A stretch of 35,234 nt of DNA from a virus: positions 1-35,234 of IMG/VR virus record IMGVR_UViG_3300010368_000039, one strand, 5' to 3'. This document shows positions 15,050 through 23,399 of this stretch, piece after piece. The notes under the pieces are model-generated. The model searched no databases, was not told the origin of the DNA, and saw only the letters and a list, made by a program, of their open reading frames with translations. Within the stretch, counting starts at the first letter, position 1, and every line of letters starts with the position of its first letter. The translations under genes were made by a program, and so were the position numbers.

Positions 15050-15087
15050 ATAATGGCCTCAACCGGGATTACAGTTGAGGCCATTAT
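15050..15087. terminator. Bidirectional terminator
   Basis: A perfect 14-bp inverted repeat (ATAATGGCCTCAAC and its complement) with a 10-nt loop lies directly after the ligase stop. The minus-strand side has a TTTTATTCTTTG tail, the plus-strand side CATTTCTATT. It separates convergent ligase and nucleotidyltransferase genes. Confidence 0.9.
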
Positions 15088-15112
15088 CATTTCTATTGCT
15101 GATATGGGTGAC

Positions 15113-16111
15113 TTATTCCATATACAAATCAGTAACCAGTGCTTCTAATGCTTCCATATCCGGTGTAGCCGGAAGCGAAGACTTGGCAGACAGTTCGTGT
15201 AGAAGTTTCATCTGATCTTCCAACTGTGCCGTCAACATCTTCATATCATAGTCACCATTACGAATCTTGAGCAATTCGGGTGCATCCGGTCTAGGAAACG
15301 TGATGTTACCTGTTTCGAGTAGTTCAACCATCTGTGTTGCTACTCGTTGAGCATGCATAACCGATTTCCAATCCTGCTTTTGAGGATTTTGAGATTGTTG
15401 GGCACGCTTTCCATAACCCGTGACCAACCCCTGAAGGATTTCCAGAGCATGTTTCAGTGGGGATGTAAGCTGAAGACCACGATCACATACACGTAACAAC
15501 GGAACAAAATGATCTGTTGTATCATCATCAACATATTCGATGTGTTTTAGCTTGGTTAACTCAAGAATGCGATCCTTAACCGCAACAAGAGTTGTATATC
15601 CACCGAATTCGCGAACCAATCCTTCAAACATATCCCGTGCCACAATAGCGGAACTCAACCGGTCGGCTCTAACACCGAACTGAAGTGCAGTATTACGGCA
15701 AAATCCATAAGCACGTGTCACATTTGATGTAACAATCTTCGGACGGAGTGCAGTAACTACATCCCATACATTTGTATCCACCATTGAATTGATCCAAAAC
15801 GCCGATGGAGCAAAACATAAATCCATCGACGTGACTTCACCACCGGCCACCAGCATAAGAAACTGGTGCAAAGGCATCGACAGGATATCGACCTTGGATG
15901 TATCCGCATTGTTATTATAAGCCAATGATACAGCACGAGCTTCGGCTAAAGCGTCACTCTCACCACTGTATAGAGTATTAGATGCAGAAACCCTTTGAAA
16001 GGCAATATCATTTCGAGACGGGATATGAACACCACGCACATCAAGGTCACTTCCACTAACAGAAGTTCCAAACAGGAATGATCCTGTAACCGCACCAAAT
16101 ACACTTTTCAT
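15113..16111 (-). CDS. Nucleotidyltransferase of the PF10127 (RlaP-like) type
   Basis: A protein of about 332 residues. The N-terminus has the polymerase-beta-superfamily signature GS...D.D: TGSFLFGTSVSGSDLDVRGV (G10, S11, D22, D24) followed by HIPS, which is the form seen in PF10127 nucleotidyltransferases, some of them encoded beside RNA ligases. A helical region with many conserved-looking Arg/His residues follows. The ATG at 16111 is chosen because AAAGGA lies 8 nt upstream. Substrate is unknown; nucleotide addition to RNA ends is one possibility suggested by the family. It is the last gene of the ClpP-helicase-deaminase unit. Confidence 0.75.
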   Translation of the reverse strand: MKSVFGAVTGSFLFGTSVSGSDLDVRGVHIPSRNDIAFQRVSASNTLYSGESDALAEARAVSLAYNNNADTSKVDILSMPLHQFLMLVAGGEVTSMDLCFAPSAFWINSMVDTNVWDVVTALRPKIVTSNVTRAYGFCRNTALQFGVRADRLSSAIVARDMFEGLVREFGGYTTLVAVKDRILELTKLKHIEYVDDDTTDHFVPLLRVCDRGLQLTSPLKHALEILQGLVTGYGKRAQQSQNPQKQDWKSVMHAQRVATQMVELLETGNITFPRPDAPELLKIRNGDYDMKMLTAQLEDQMKLLHELSAKSSLPATPDMEALEALVTDLYME

Positions 16112-16168
16112 CGCTGATATCCTTTGTTCTTTATTAGTTATATACGGACAACAACGAGCGGTCAATAT

Positions 16169-16645
16169 TTAATTCAACGGAAATGCCGGATCATATGGTG
16201 TCGTTTGCTGGCGAATATCAGACATTTGATAAATCACCACCCGTTCTCCTAAAACTTTTTTAGAATCAGAAAAGGCGGATACCCAATGTTCTGGTGCATA
16301 TTCGGTTGTAACGATTCGATCAATACCAGCGCCCAACAGCATCGATGTACAGGGTTGACAGGGTAGGAATGGCCAGATGTAAGCCGTGGCTCCACGAAGA
16401 CGGTCACGGTCACCCAACCGTATCGCATTAGTTTCTGCGTGGATCATAAACTTTCTACGGAAATCATCATTGGTTAAGTTGTCAGACGAATCATCTATTT
16501 CACTCGGAAATCCATTGTAACCATATGATATCGGTTCATGTTTTTTTGTAACCATGAAGCATCCGACTTTGCGGCGAGGGTCTTTGGACCAGCTGGCAAC
16601 TTCTCGTGCCAATTTTAAATGACGATGATCCCATACCGTAATCAT
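16169..16645 (-). CDS. cd: dCMP deaminase
   Basis: A 158-residue zinc-dependent cytidine/deoxycytidylate deaminase. Signature residues are IHAETNAI (H69, E71) and LPCQPCTSML (C96, C99), which ligate zinc and supply the catalytic glutamate. The enzyme converts dCMP to dUMP and so feeds dTMP synthesis for phage DNA. It is shorter than T4 dCMP deaminase (193). The start overlaps the helicase stop by 4 bases (ATGA). Confidence 0.9.
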   Translation of the reverse strand: MITVWDHRHLKLAREVASWSKDPRRKVGCFMVTKKHEPISYGYNGFPSEIDDSSDNLTNDDFRRKFMIHAETNAIRLGDRDRLRGATAYIWPFLPCQPCTSMLLGAGIDRIVTTEYAPEHWVSAFSDSKKVLGERVVIYQMSDIRQQTTPYDPAFPLN

Positions 16646-18261
16646 AGAAATTGTACTCGCTTCTTAAACCATGTGGGTAGGTGTGACTTAAAGCTTTCAT
16701 ATTGGTACTTTACAGCCGCATCCAGAATATAGGTTATTGATTCATCATCACTGGTTCTAGTTGAACGACCGCATGCCTGAATAACCTTCATCCACGTTTG
16801 GTTGGAATACCATAACTTGTCTGCTTCCATTTTTGCCTTAACACGGGCATCCATAAGATTGGCAAATGGTAATTTTGCGATTATTTGGAAACCAGACAAT
16901 TCGCCTTTCAAATCAACACCCGTGTGCATTGATGGCGAAATCAAAACAGTAGGACGATCATCCATACAATGAATAAGGAATAGATCATTATTAGATGTTA
17001 TTGATCCTTGTTCTTTGAATATAAGTCTATCTTTGTGTTTAGTTGTTTTGGCTATGTATTCGGCAACTCTATAGTTACCACTATGAATAATACCTTTTTC
17101 ATTTTCATGCATCTCCAATAATTCGTCAATCTGGTTTACCAGTGCACGTTTATTGTAATTGAAATCTTTGTATCCGAGTTTGAACCGGGGGATCATTACT
17201 ACCGGCGATTTAACTGGATCGAAGGGTGTATCGACATCAATATAACACGTGTATTCAGGATCAAGTCCTAGTTCGGATATAATTGTATCTGGGTCACCCA
17301 GTGTAGCAGACATGATTATAATTTTGCTATCGGTAATATCATTGGTGAGTTTGAAATCAAAATAGGAAAGAAAGAGTTCATCGGCTCTTAACGGGGATAT
17401 AGTCAAGACTGTACCAGCCTCATCCATATCGGTAACCCATTTGTTTTCTATATCTTGTTCAAAGGAATAAGATGATATGCGTTTTGTCAATGATCTTAAA
17501 TATTTCTCAACACGAAGTAGACGCAGTTCGGCCACATTGACTTCGGTGCGTTGACCGTTTGAGTTGAGATTGGTTTCTGGTAACTTAGCTATTTCGGTCG
17601 CTATCTCGGTGAGACGCGTTTGGATACATGCATATATGTGTTTACATACAGATGGTACATCTTCGAAATCAAGAAAATTAAGAGCTGGATCAACATCAAC
17701 TTTATACTTTTCGTACAAAGCTCTAGGGTTGATATCAAACGAGGCCGACTTGACTAATTTATCTTCAAGCACGTGGCCTTCATCACAAATAACAACATCA
17801 CGGGCGGTGATTTCATTATTATTGATTTCAGATAATCCAAAAAGGAAATCATAGTTGGTTACAGCTATCTTTGCTTCGATAGCTCTATTGAACGCACTAT
17901 AATAATCACAAAAGCTACGAGTGATACATCCCTTTTTGGTTTCGGGATGTCCAACACATGGTGCTTGGTCCACCATGAATGCCCTATTAAGATTACAGGT
18001 GTAGCTAGACTTGCCTTTAATCAGGCGAACATCTTTTGGGAATTCGGTTTCATATTGGTCTTGAAGTGCTTTAGTATCGGTAAGTAACCAAGCATTTTTG
18101 CCGAAATATTTAGCGATGGCTATAGCAAGACCGGACTTCCCAACGCCTGTTGGGGCGTTGAGAAGGAATACCCGTTTGTCTTCATTACGTTTAATGAACC
18201 GAAGGATTTCTGCCTGTTGGTCCCGTATTTCCTTATACGGAAAACCCGCAAAAATATCCAT
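16642..18261 (-). CDS. DinG/XPD-type superfamily 2 helicase with Fe-S cysteines
   Basis: A 539-residue helicase. Walker A is NAPTGVGKS (about 35-43), and Walker B is the DEGH box in VVICDEGHVLED. Four cysteines between them (YTCNLNR, APCVGH, KKGCITR, SFCDYY) are spaced as in the iron-sulfur domain of XPD/DinG helicases. Later motifs include IIIMSATLGD (motif III-like), HTGVDLKGE and QACGRSTRTSDD (motif VI). These enzymes unwind DNA 5' to 3', typically for repair or removal of R-loops. In this phage it may serve replication or recombination. It begins at the base that ends the upstream acidic gene. Confidence 0.9.
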   Translation of the reverse strand: MDIFAGFPYKEIRDQQAEILRFIKRNEDKRVFLLNAPTGVGKSGLAIAIAKYFGKNAWLLTDTKALQDQYETEFPKDVRLIKGKSSYTCNLNRAFMVDQAPCVGHPETKKGCITRSFCDYYSAFNRAIEAKIAVTNYDFLFGLSEINNNEITARDVVICDEGHVLEDKLVKSASFDINPRALYEKYKVDVDPALNFLDFEDVPSVCKHIYACIQTRLTEIATEIAKLPETNLNSNGQRTEVNVAELRLLRVEKYLRSLTKRISSYSFEQDIENKWVTDMDEAGTVLTISPLRADELFLSYFDFKLTNDITDSKIIIMSATLGDPDTIISELGLDPEYTCYIDVDTPFDPVKSPVVMIPRFKLGYKDFNYNKRALVNQIDELLEMHENEKGIIHSGNYRVAEYIAKTTKHKDRLIFKEQGSITSNNDLFLIHCMDDRPTVLISPSMHTGVDLKGELSGFQIIAKLPFANLMDARVKAKMEADKLWYSNQTWMKVIQACGRSTRTSDDESITYILDAAVKYQYESFKSHLPTWFKKRVQFL

Positions 18262-18680
18262 TAACCAAATTCCGTCTCGGTTTCGTCTTCATCGTCTTCA
18301 TCGTCAACCCGTGATAAGAACTCGTCCATATCATCCGGGTTACTAGTTTCATCGGCAACATCATCACCGTTGTTGGTATTATCCAACGTTTCGATATCTG
18401 CTGCCGATAGAAGGCTTCCGCCGTGCAGGTCTTTAACATCGTCTACGGAAACCGCAGCACCACATTTCCCACAAAACACTTCCCGAAAGTTTTCCGATTC
18501 GTGCAGAACAAGGTTGTCACACCCACCAACGATTTCGATGTATCCATCAGGTAATACGAAAATTTCCGCACCACACTTCTTGACCATCTTCGTGAAGAAT
18601 TTAACTGGGTCATGGTCTTCACCAACCTTGTCCCAGAAGTCATCATCATCCGCGTTCGTTACTTCTGTTTCGTCAGACAT
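18261..18680 (-). CDS. Acidic protein with CxxC motif
   Basis: A 139-residue very acidic protein. The start at ATG 18680 overlaps the ClpP stop (TGATG) and has AGAGGA about 7 nt upstream. The middle holds a small domain with cysteines (VKKCGAEIF, IVGGCDNL, VFCGKCGAAV) that could bind zinc. The C-terminal 60 residues are almost all Asp/Glu/Asn/Ser, ending DDEDDEDETETEFG, and are probably disordered. It sits between ClpP and the helicase. The acidic tail could mimic DNA or recruit partners; that is an inference. Confidence 0.65.
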   Translation of the reverse strand: MSDETEVTNADDDDFWDKVGEDHDPVKFFTKMVKKCGAEIFVLPDGYIEIVGGCDNLVLHESENFREVFCGKCGAAVSVDDVKDLHGGSLLSAADIETLDNTNNGDDVADETSNPDDMDEFLSRVDDEDDEDETETEFG

Positions 18681-19267
18681 CACATATCCTCTTTGACGTG
18701 ATCAATAATTCCAAGATCAATTGCCCGATTGGTTACAATATATTCATCACGATCCATATATTCTTCAGGATTGGTGATGAGCGTTTTTCCTACAAGAACC
18801 GCCGCAATCTCATTTCTCATACGCATTGTTTCGGCGTGCTGTCGCTCAATGTCTTTAGATGTTCCAGCCGCACGGCTTGAAATATCATGGAGCATGATAG
18901 ATGCCCGCTTAGTAGCGGATCGGTGACCCGGTGTACCATAACATAACAAAATTGCCGCTGCTGATGCTGCCATGCCCACACAGGTGGTCTTAATGGTCAT
19001 ACCAGCCGCATGGGCCATATCAATGCCATCAAGGATGGTGAATAGTGCGTGAACTGAACCACCCGGACTATTGATGATTAGTTCTATTTCATTTTGACCT
19101 TGGGTTTGATTGCAATACAATTGCGCCATGAAACAATTAGCCGTATCATCAGTCATTACATCATCGATGTAGATGATTTGCTTTTTACGGGATAGCCATG
19201 AGAAAATATCATAGGCTTGCTCACCATGTTTACCGGATTCAAAAACGATTGGTGTTCGACGATTCAT
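18680..19267 (-). CDS. clpP: ClpP-like serine protease
   Basis: A 195-residue member of the ClpP/crotonase-fold peptidases. It has INSPGGSV (65-72, the oxyanion glycine loop), VGMAASAAA with the nucleophile S102, IMLHDIS with H127, and YMDRDEY supplying the Asp. The start at ATG 19267 has GGAG 9 nt before it; a GTG at 19282 would add 5 residues. Length equals host ClpP. No Clp ATPase is seen here, so it may use host ClpX/ClpA or act alone. In phages a ClpP can process the prohead or degrade host proteins; the role here is unknown. Confidence 0.93.
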   Translation of the reverse strand: MNRRTPIVFESGKHGEQAYDIFSWLSRKKQIIYIDDVMTDDTANCFMAQLYCNQTQGQNEIELIINSPGGSVHALFTILDGIDMAHAAGMTIKTTCVGMAASAAAILLCYGTPGHRSATKRASIMLHDISSRAAGTSKDIERQHAETMRMRNEIAAVLVGKTLITNPEEYMDRDEYIVTNRAIDLGIIDHVKEDM

Positions 19268-19330
19268 TAATATTATCTCCACAAAACTTCTTGTATATCA
19301 CTATATTACAAAGATTCGTAAAAGTCTACA

Positions 19331-19720
19331 TTAATTTTTTTGATCAACAGCGTTTTGTTCGAGACGGGTATTCAGCTCGTTGATGGTTTCAGTGATCGCA
19401 TCATTTTCATTGGCCGCATTTCTTATTGTGATTTCACATTGAGCGTAGTTTTCATTATTGACAGTCATCCATAATCCAAGTTGACGTTCATCTTCTTCAT
19501 TCTCAATGCCATCACTAACACTACGTGGTGGGTTTACATACCGTGGACAGCCATCAAAAAAGGATGAAGGAATAGATACTGCCCGAAATTCAGTTTGATA
19601 TACAACGGGTGGTTCTTCAACAGGAGCGAACAGTCGGCTAAACAACCCAGCGCAACCAGATAGTACCAATGCACACGAAACCACAGCAACAAGTTTAATT
19701 AGGCGGGGGAGTAGAGCCAT
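19331..19720 (-). CDS. Outer-membrane spanin lipoprotein (Rz1-like)
   Basis: A 129-residue protein with a signal peptide and lipobox: MALLPRLIKLVAVVSCALVLSGCAG, with lipidation expected at the Cys of LSGC. A Pro-containing stretch (APVEEPPVV) follows, then a polar domain ending in a helix (TETINELNTRLEQ). The start at ATG 19720 has GAGG about 9 nt upstream and lies 26 bases inside the preceding gene in another frame, the classic Rz/Rz1 overlap. Together they disrupt the outer membrane in the last step of lysis. Confidence 0.8.
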   Translation of the reverse strand: MALLPRLIKLVAVVSCALVLSGCAGLFSRLFAPVEEPPVVYQTEFRAVSIPSSFFDGCPRYVNPPRSVSDGIENEEDERQLGLWMTVNNENYAQCEITIRNAANENDAITETINELNTRLEQNAVDQKN

Positions 19721-20150
19721 CAATATAATCCTCAAAAGGTATTCCGTCTTCGCGGGTCGCTTGACGTGATGCTTCTGTTAAAAACTCACCAACGATTCCA
19801 CCTTGAAGTGTGGAATTTTGTAAAGCAGCAAGTCTACGTCTAAAGGCTATTCCATCAGCTTCTCGTTGCTGTGTCAACTCACTAATGCGTTCATCTTGGG
19901 TTTCACGCAATTCTTGCATGCCTTCAATTTCAATCCGCATTGTATCTACTTGATTTTTATATTCATTAGCTCGTAACTGTGTTGTTATCTGATTTCTAAT
20001 AGAATCACCATACTTGTCAATAGAGTGTTCAATAAACCACAGTGATCCAACAACGGCGATGATGATCCAGAACCACTTACTTCCGAGAAACTTACCGACG
20101 CCGGGTATTTTTCCAAAGAATGACAGAATGATTGATCCTAGTCCAAACAT
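19695..20150 (-). CDS. Inner-membrane spanin (Rz-like)
   Basis: A 151-residue protein with one N-terminal membrane anchor (WFWIIIAVVGSLWFI, about 26-40) followed by a long coiled-coil-like periplasmic region (about 45-115: NEYKNQVDTMRIEIEGM, RISELTQQREADG). This is the layout of an i-spanin. Its 3' end overlaps the lipoprotein gene by 26 bases. The preceding 25 residues are short and Gly-rich. No holin or endolysin was recognised in the window, so the lysis genes are not all together. Confidence 0.78.
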   Translation of the reverse strand: MFGLGSIILSFFGKIPGVGKFLGSKWFWIIIAVVGSLWFIEHSIDKYGDSIRNQITTQLRANEYKNQVDTMRIEIEGMQELRETQDERISELTQQREADGIAFRRRLAALQNSTLQGGIVGEFLTEASRQATREDGIPFEDYIDGSTPPPN

Positions 20151-20151
20151 A

Positions 20152-20727
20152 TCACACCATCTTCGCGAAGAATATATCTACAACATCATCGGTGTATTGA
20201 TATTTTTCATCACTATTTGGGAATGTAACAGAAAAATCTTCTAATGGAATGTCAGAAATGGTTGATATGTCCTTGATCAACCCACGAATAACTTCTTTGG
20301 AGTTCTCGTGTCTCTTCAGCTCGACATAAACGATACTCGCATTAGGGACTGTATCGGAGTCAGACGAATCAACATCAACAACACCGGGTGTTTTGGAACA
20401 AAAGTTTTCTAACGGTTCGACGGCGAGTGGTTCATTTAATACGAAGAACGCTAGAACAATATTATTGTTTTGATTCTTAGAAACGTATTCATCAAATGAT
20501 ACCACTGGTTTCAATAGATCACGAAGATCACCGTTACCCAAACCTTCGGTCAATATTTTCCTAATGCGGGGCGAATCATTATTGAAATCAACCGCGAAAT
20601 ACTCTTTGATGATTTGTTTATTCATAAAGGCTTTAGCTTGGCCTAAATTTTCGAAACATTTACGGAAAACCGGTTCACCTGTTTTGGTCGATTTGATATA
20701 AAATGAGTTTTGTGTAATTTCTATCAT
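20152..20727 (-). CDS. Phage protein of unknown function
   Basis: A 191-residue soluble protein with GGAG about 8 nt before its ATG. It has alternating strands and helices (FYIKSTKTGEPVFRKCF, QAKAFMNKQIIKEYFAVD, NIVLAFFVLNEPLAVEPLENF, IVYVELKRHENSKEVIRGLIKDIS), suggesting two related ferredoxin-like alpha/beta units. It ends just before the i-spanin start. No family recognised; it is close in size to the T4 clamp-loader small subunit gp62, but I see no sequence support for that. Confidence 0.6.
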   Translation of the reverse strand: MIEITQNSFYIKSTKTGEPVFRKCFENLGQAKAFMNKQIIKEYFAVDFNNDSPRIRKILTEGLGNGDLRDLLKPVVSFDEYVSKNQNNNIVLAFFVLNEPLAVEPLENFCSKTPGVVDVDSSDSDTVPNASIVYVELKRHENSKEVIRGLIKDISTISDIPLEDFSVTFPNSDEKYQYTDDVVDIFFAKMV

Positions 20728-20739
20728 CTGAAATCTCCA

Positions 20740-21240
20740 TTAAAATGGATCATTGCCAAAACCATCATCTTGATCGTTTTGTTGATCTTCTTCATCTTCT
20801 TTTGGTGCATAGCCTTGATCTTCGGCTTCTTTACGAGCAATCTTGCGATTGTTGTCTTCGATTTCATCCAAGATAGAACGCAAGATTCTGATTTTCAGAA
20901 CGGTGCGGCCATCACTTAATTTTTTTGATGTTGCTTTGTTCTCATTGTTAAGACCCAGAACCCGCTTGATCCCACCACTATAATCAAACTTGATGGGGGT
21001 TAATAGTTGTAACTCAAACCAAAACTTTTCAATAATAGGGGAACCATAAACACTCATGTCATCCCATCCTTCAAAAGAATAGGCAGAACATTCGTCAAGG
21101 TATTGTTCAAACATCAACAAATAGAAGTTTTGTGATTCTCGATGTTCATCACCAAACTTACTTTCTGTGAGTAAATCAGTTATTTCTTCTTCGGGAGCAC
21201 CATTACTGAGTGCTTCAATTAATATATCAAACTCGGTCAT
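20740..21240 (-). CDS. Phage protein with SSB-like acidic tail
   Basis: A 166-residue acidic protein of unknown function. The N-terminal helices (EFDILIEALSNGAPEEEITDLL) are followed by a Trp/Phe-rich middle and a long charged helix (LRSILDEIEDNNRKIARKEAEDQ). The C-terminus is disordered and ends DDGFGNDPF, which resembles the acidic DxxPF tip by which bacterial single-stranded DNA-binding proteins recruit partners. No OB fold is evident. A TATAAATA motif lies just upstream. It is separated from phoH by a strong terminator. Confidence 0.6.
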   Translation of the reverse strand: MTEFDILIEALSNGAPEEEITDLLTESKFGDEHRESQNFYLLMFEQYLDECSAYSFEGWDDMSVYGSPIIEKFWFELQLLTPIKFDYSGGIKRVLGLNNENKATSKKLSDGRTVLKIRILRSILDEIEDNNRKIARKEAEDQGYAPKEDEEDQQNDQDDGFGNDPF

Positions 21241-21245
21241 GAATA

Positions 21246-21253
21246 TATTTATA
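21246..21253 (-). promoter_or_regulatory. Late-type promoter motif TATAAATA
   Basis: A perfect T4 late-promoter octamer on the minus strand, 5 nt before the ATG at 21240 and directly after the phoH terminator. A weak sigma70 reading is also possible (TTGCTC, 17 bp, TATAAA), which would give a leaderless transcript. Confidence 0.4.
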
Positions 21254-21255
21254 GC

Positions 21256-21292
21256 ATTACGGGCCGTATGAGCAATTCACACGGCCCGTAAT
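21256..21292 (-). terminator. Terminator hairpin after phoH
   Basis: A perfect 12-bp inverted repeat (ATTACGGGCCGT and its complement) with a 13-nt loop lies 2 nt after the phoH stop. The U-tract is poor (GCTATAAATA), so termination efficiency is uncertain. Confidence 0.7.
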
Positions 21293-21294
21293 TA

Positions 21295-22074
21295 TTAATC
21301 TTCCCAGCGGTCTAGTATATCCTTCACTACTTGTTCACGCTGAATGTCAATATTGGCGAACTCGGCAAAGCCAAGATCAGGGCAACCCTTCAGAAATTTC
21401 TGAGCCTTTTCAAAGCCATCGGCATCTTTGCGATCACGTTGACGTGGATCACCGGTGATGATGAGTTTTGAATTTGAAGAGACACGGGTTAGTAACATTT
21501 TCATCATGTCTGAATTCATGTTCTGTGCTTCATCACATAAAATCCAAACATCCTCAAAGTTACGACCACGCATATAGGCTAATGGACATACTTCAATAAT
21601 TCCGGTTTGCATTAGGTGACGGAAGTGACCTGTTGTTTTATACCAGTACATTTCAAATACATCAAAGATTGGTTTCAAATATGGTTCACATTTTTCTTCC
21701 AGTGTTCCGGGTAAGAAACCTAGTTTCTCTCCACCGGCTTCAATAATAGGTCGGCACACAATGATCTTCCTACATAGACCACGTTGGAGTGCATCAGCCG
21801 CCATCATTGTAGCCAAGTATGTCTTACCCGATCCAGCAGAACCGACACCAAATGTTATTTTGTTGTGGTTAATTGAATCCATAAATTGCTTTTGAGTGCG
21901 TGTTCTAGGCGTAATTACGCACATAGAAGTATCCTCGCGAAAAGCGCGAGCGACTTTTTTCCTTGACATATCGCATATCCTTGATTTTTGGGGGTTAATA
22001 TCGCGAGCATGCTTGGATCGATGATCGAAGCTTTTATTCTTAGCCTTCTGGAAGGGTAGTATTTTTTTGCTCAC
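21295..22074 (-). CDS. phoH: PhoH-like ATPase
   Basis: A 259-residue P-loop protein of the PhoH family. Walker A is VGSAGSGKT (76-84), with the following CRPIIEAGGEKLGFLPG (107-123) typical of PhoH, Walker B VWILCDEAQNM (176-186) and the sensor ITGDPRQRD (206-214). PhoH proteins are common in marine phages; the activity is thought to be ATP-dependent RNA-related. The first codon is GTG (22074). An alternative ATG at codon 36 (21969) has AAGGA about 9 nt upstream and gives 224 residues. The basic N-terminal 35 residues would then be untranslated. Confidence 0.93.
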   Translation of the reverse strand: MSKKILPFQKAKNKSFDHRSKHARDINPQKSRICDMSRKKVARAFREDTSMCVITPRTRTQKQFMDSINHNKITFGVGSAGSGKTYLATMMAADALQRGLCRKIIVCRPIIEAGGEKLGFLPGTLEEKCEPYLKPIFDVFEMYWYKTTGHFRHLMQTGIIEVCPLAYMRGRNFEDVWILCDEAQNMNSDMMKMLLTRVSSNSKLIITGDPRQRDRKDADGFEKAQKFLKGCPDLGFAEFANIDIQREQVVKDILDRWED

Positions 22075-22113
22075 ATGGATATTTAACAGCGCTCCAAATA
22101 TGCAATAGGAATA

Positions 22114-22350
22114 TTATGCTGTTTCTATGGCATGTAGTTGTTTTTCAATGCTAATAATATTTTGTGATAGGTCGTCAAATTTGGTGGACAGGGTTTCTAA
22201 ATTACGATCCATTGAATCCACAATATTTACTGTTTCCATCTCTTCTATATATTGTGCCACTTTAGTAAGCATCGACTTACATTCCGGCTTACGAATGTAG
22301 CGATTATTGAGAAGCCTTAGTGCTTCAGAGGGAGAGAGTCCATCGTACAT
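22114..22350 (-). CDS. Small coiled-coil protein
   Basis: A 78-residue helical protein starting MYDGLSPSEALRLL. The ATG at 22350 is preferred because AGGAAAC lies just upstream; an ATG at 22374 would add 8 residues. The C-terminal 35 residues have heptad-like spacing (DRNLETLSTKFDDLSQNIISIEKQLHAI), so a coiled coil is likely. It lies alone between the clamp loader and phoH. Function unknown. Confidence 0.6.
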   Translation of the reverse strand: MYDGLSPSEALRLLNNRYIRKPECKSMLTKVAQYIEEMETVNIVDSMDRNLETLSTKFDDLSQNIISIEKQLHAIETA

Positions 22351-22481
22351 TTTGTTTCCTGTGAATTCACACATGTGTATATATAATCCTATTGTGGATA
22401 TAATCTATTTACCATTATCTGTATTCTAGTGGTGAATATCCTTATTAATCAAATGAATACAGCGTGATATGAACAGCTCGT

Positions 22482-23399
22482 TCATGACTGTGTAATGACG
22501 CCCAATGTGGCAGAAAGGTTGATTTCTGGATCGGCCACTGATGGATTGTCAACCAATGCGGTCTTTAATTGGAATAATGCGCTTCGTTCATCTTTGAAAA
22601 AATGAAGATTATTAGAGAGCCATATGATGTACCCTTCAATCTCTTCACGGGTCATACTCTCTTTAATCAGATTTCTCCCACCAGTGATATCATTTGAAAT
22701 AAACAACTTCACTATATCTGATTTCCAATCTTCACTCTCCGTTGTTCGGATTTTCATAACCAGTTTGTTATTAACCACACTGGATTGGAGAGTTCGTATA
22801 CATTTTCGAATAGATGGATAATTGTCATCTACTATTTGTGCAATGATGTCTAATCCGGTATCATCCACATCAATCTTTTCCTGATCGAGTATGAAGAGAA
22901 GCCGATTGATCAACCCTTCGTGATCCGGTGCATCGATCTTGATAACAGTGCAGCGGTCTTGTACCGGATGGATAATCTTGTGTAATCGGTTTGCCGTCAA
23001 TATCCATCGAATGGAATTAGTATACTCTTCCATATCATCGTTAAGCATGGGTTGAGCAACAACAGTCATACCATCGGCTTCATTCAATAGGATATAGCGA
23101 TACAGTGACCCCCAGCCGCCCGTTTGAATGAAATCTGTGACCTTATGACGTAGAGTTTCAACATTGCCCTCACGAGCAGCGTTGACCTTAAGGAAATCGT
23201 TATCATCCACGGCGAGTTCATTCATAATGATTCGCGCCAAGGAAGTCTTACCGGTTCCAGCAGGACCAACCAGTAACAGATTATCAATCCATCCTTGTTT
23301 GATCCAGTTGGTTACACGGACTCGATCATCGTCACTCTGGAAAACGTATTCATCCAGTGACATTGGTTTATATTTATCAACCCATAGATCAGGAATCAT
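22482..23399 (-). CDS. 44: Clamp-loader ATPase subunit (T4 gp44 type)
   Basis: A 305-residue AAA+ protein. It begins with LWVDKYKPMSLDEYV, the conserved RFC/gp44 start, then Walker A GPAGTGKT (45-52), a Walker B-like YILLNEADG (102-110), sensor 1 ILTANR (133-138) and QDRC (147-150) in place of the usual SRC motif. In T4, gp44 with gp62 opens and loads the gp45 clamp. The Walker B aspartate is replaced by Asn (N106) while the catalytic Glu (E107) is kept. The gene overlaps the co-chaperonin gene by 4 bases. No gp62 was recognised. Confidence 0.9.
   Translation of the reverse strand: MIPDLWVDKYKPMSLDEYVFQSDDDRVRVTNWIKQGWIDNLLLVGPAGTGKTSLARIIMNELAVDDNDFLKVNAAREGNVETLRHKVTDFIQTGGWGSLYRYILLNEADGMTVVAQPMLNDDMEEYTNSIRWILTANRLHKIIHPVQDRCTVIKIDAPDHEGLINRLLFILDQEKIDVDDTGLDIIAQIVDDNYPSIRKCIRTLQSSVVNNKLVMKIRTTESEDWKSDIVKLFISNDITGGRNLIKESMTREEIEGYIIWLSNNLHFFKDERSALFQLKTALVDNPSVADPEINLSATLGVITQS

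Noticed and set aside
20152-20727. Identity as clamp-loader small subunit gp62
   Set aside because: Size is similar (191 residues against 187), but the sequence pattern does not match and it is not next to the gp44-like gene.
22469-22485. Short inverted repeat ATGAAC/GTTCAT at the end of the clamp-loader gene
   Set aside because: Only 6 bp, AT-rich, and no T-tract follows on the minus strand, so it is not a convincing terminator.
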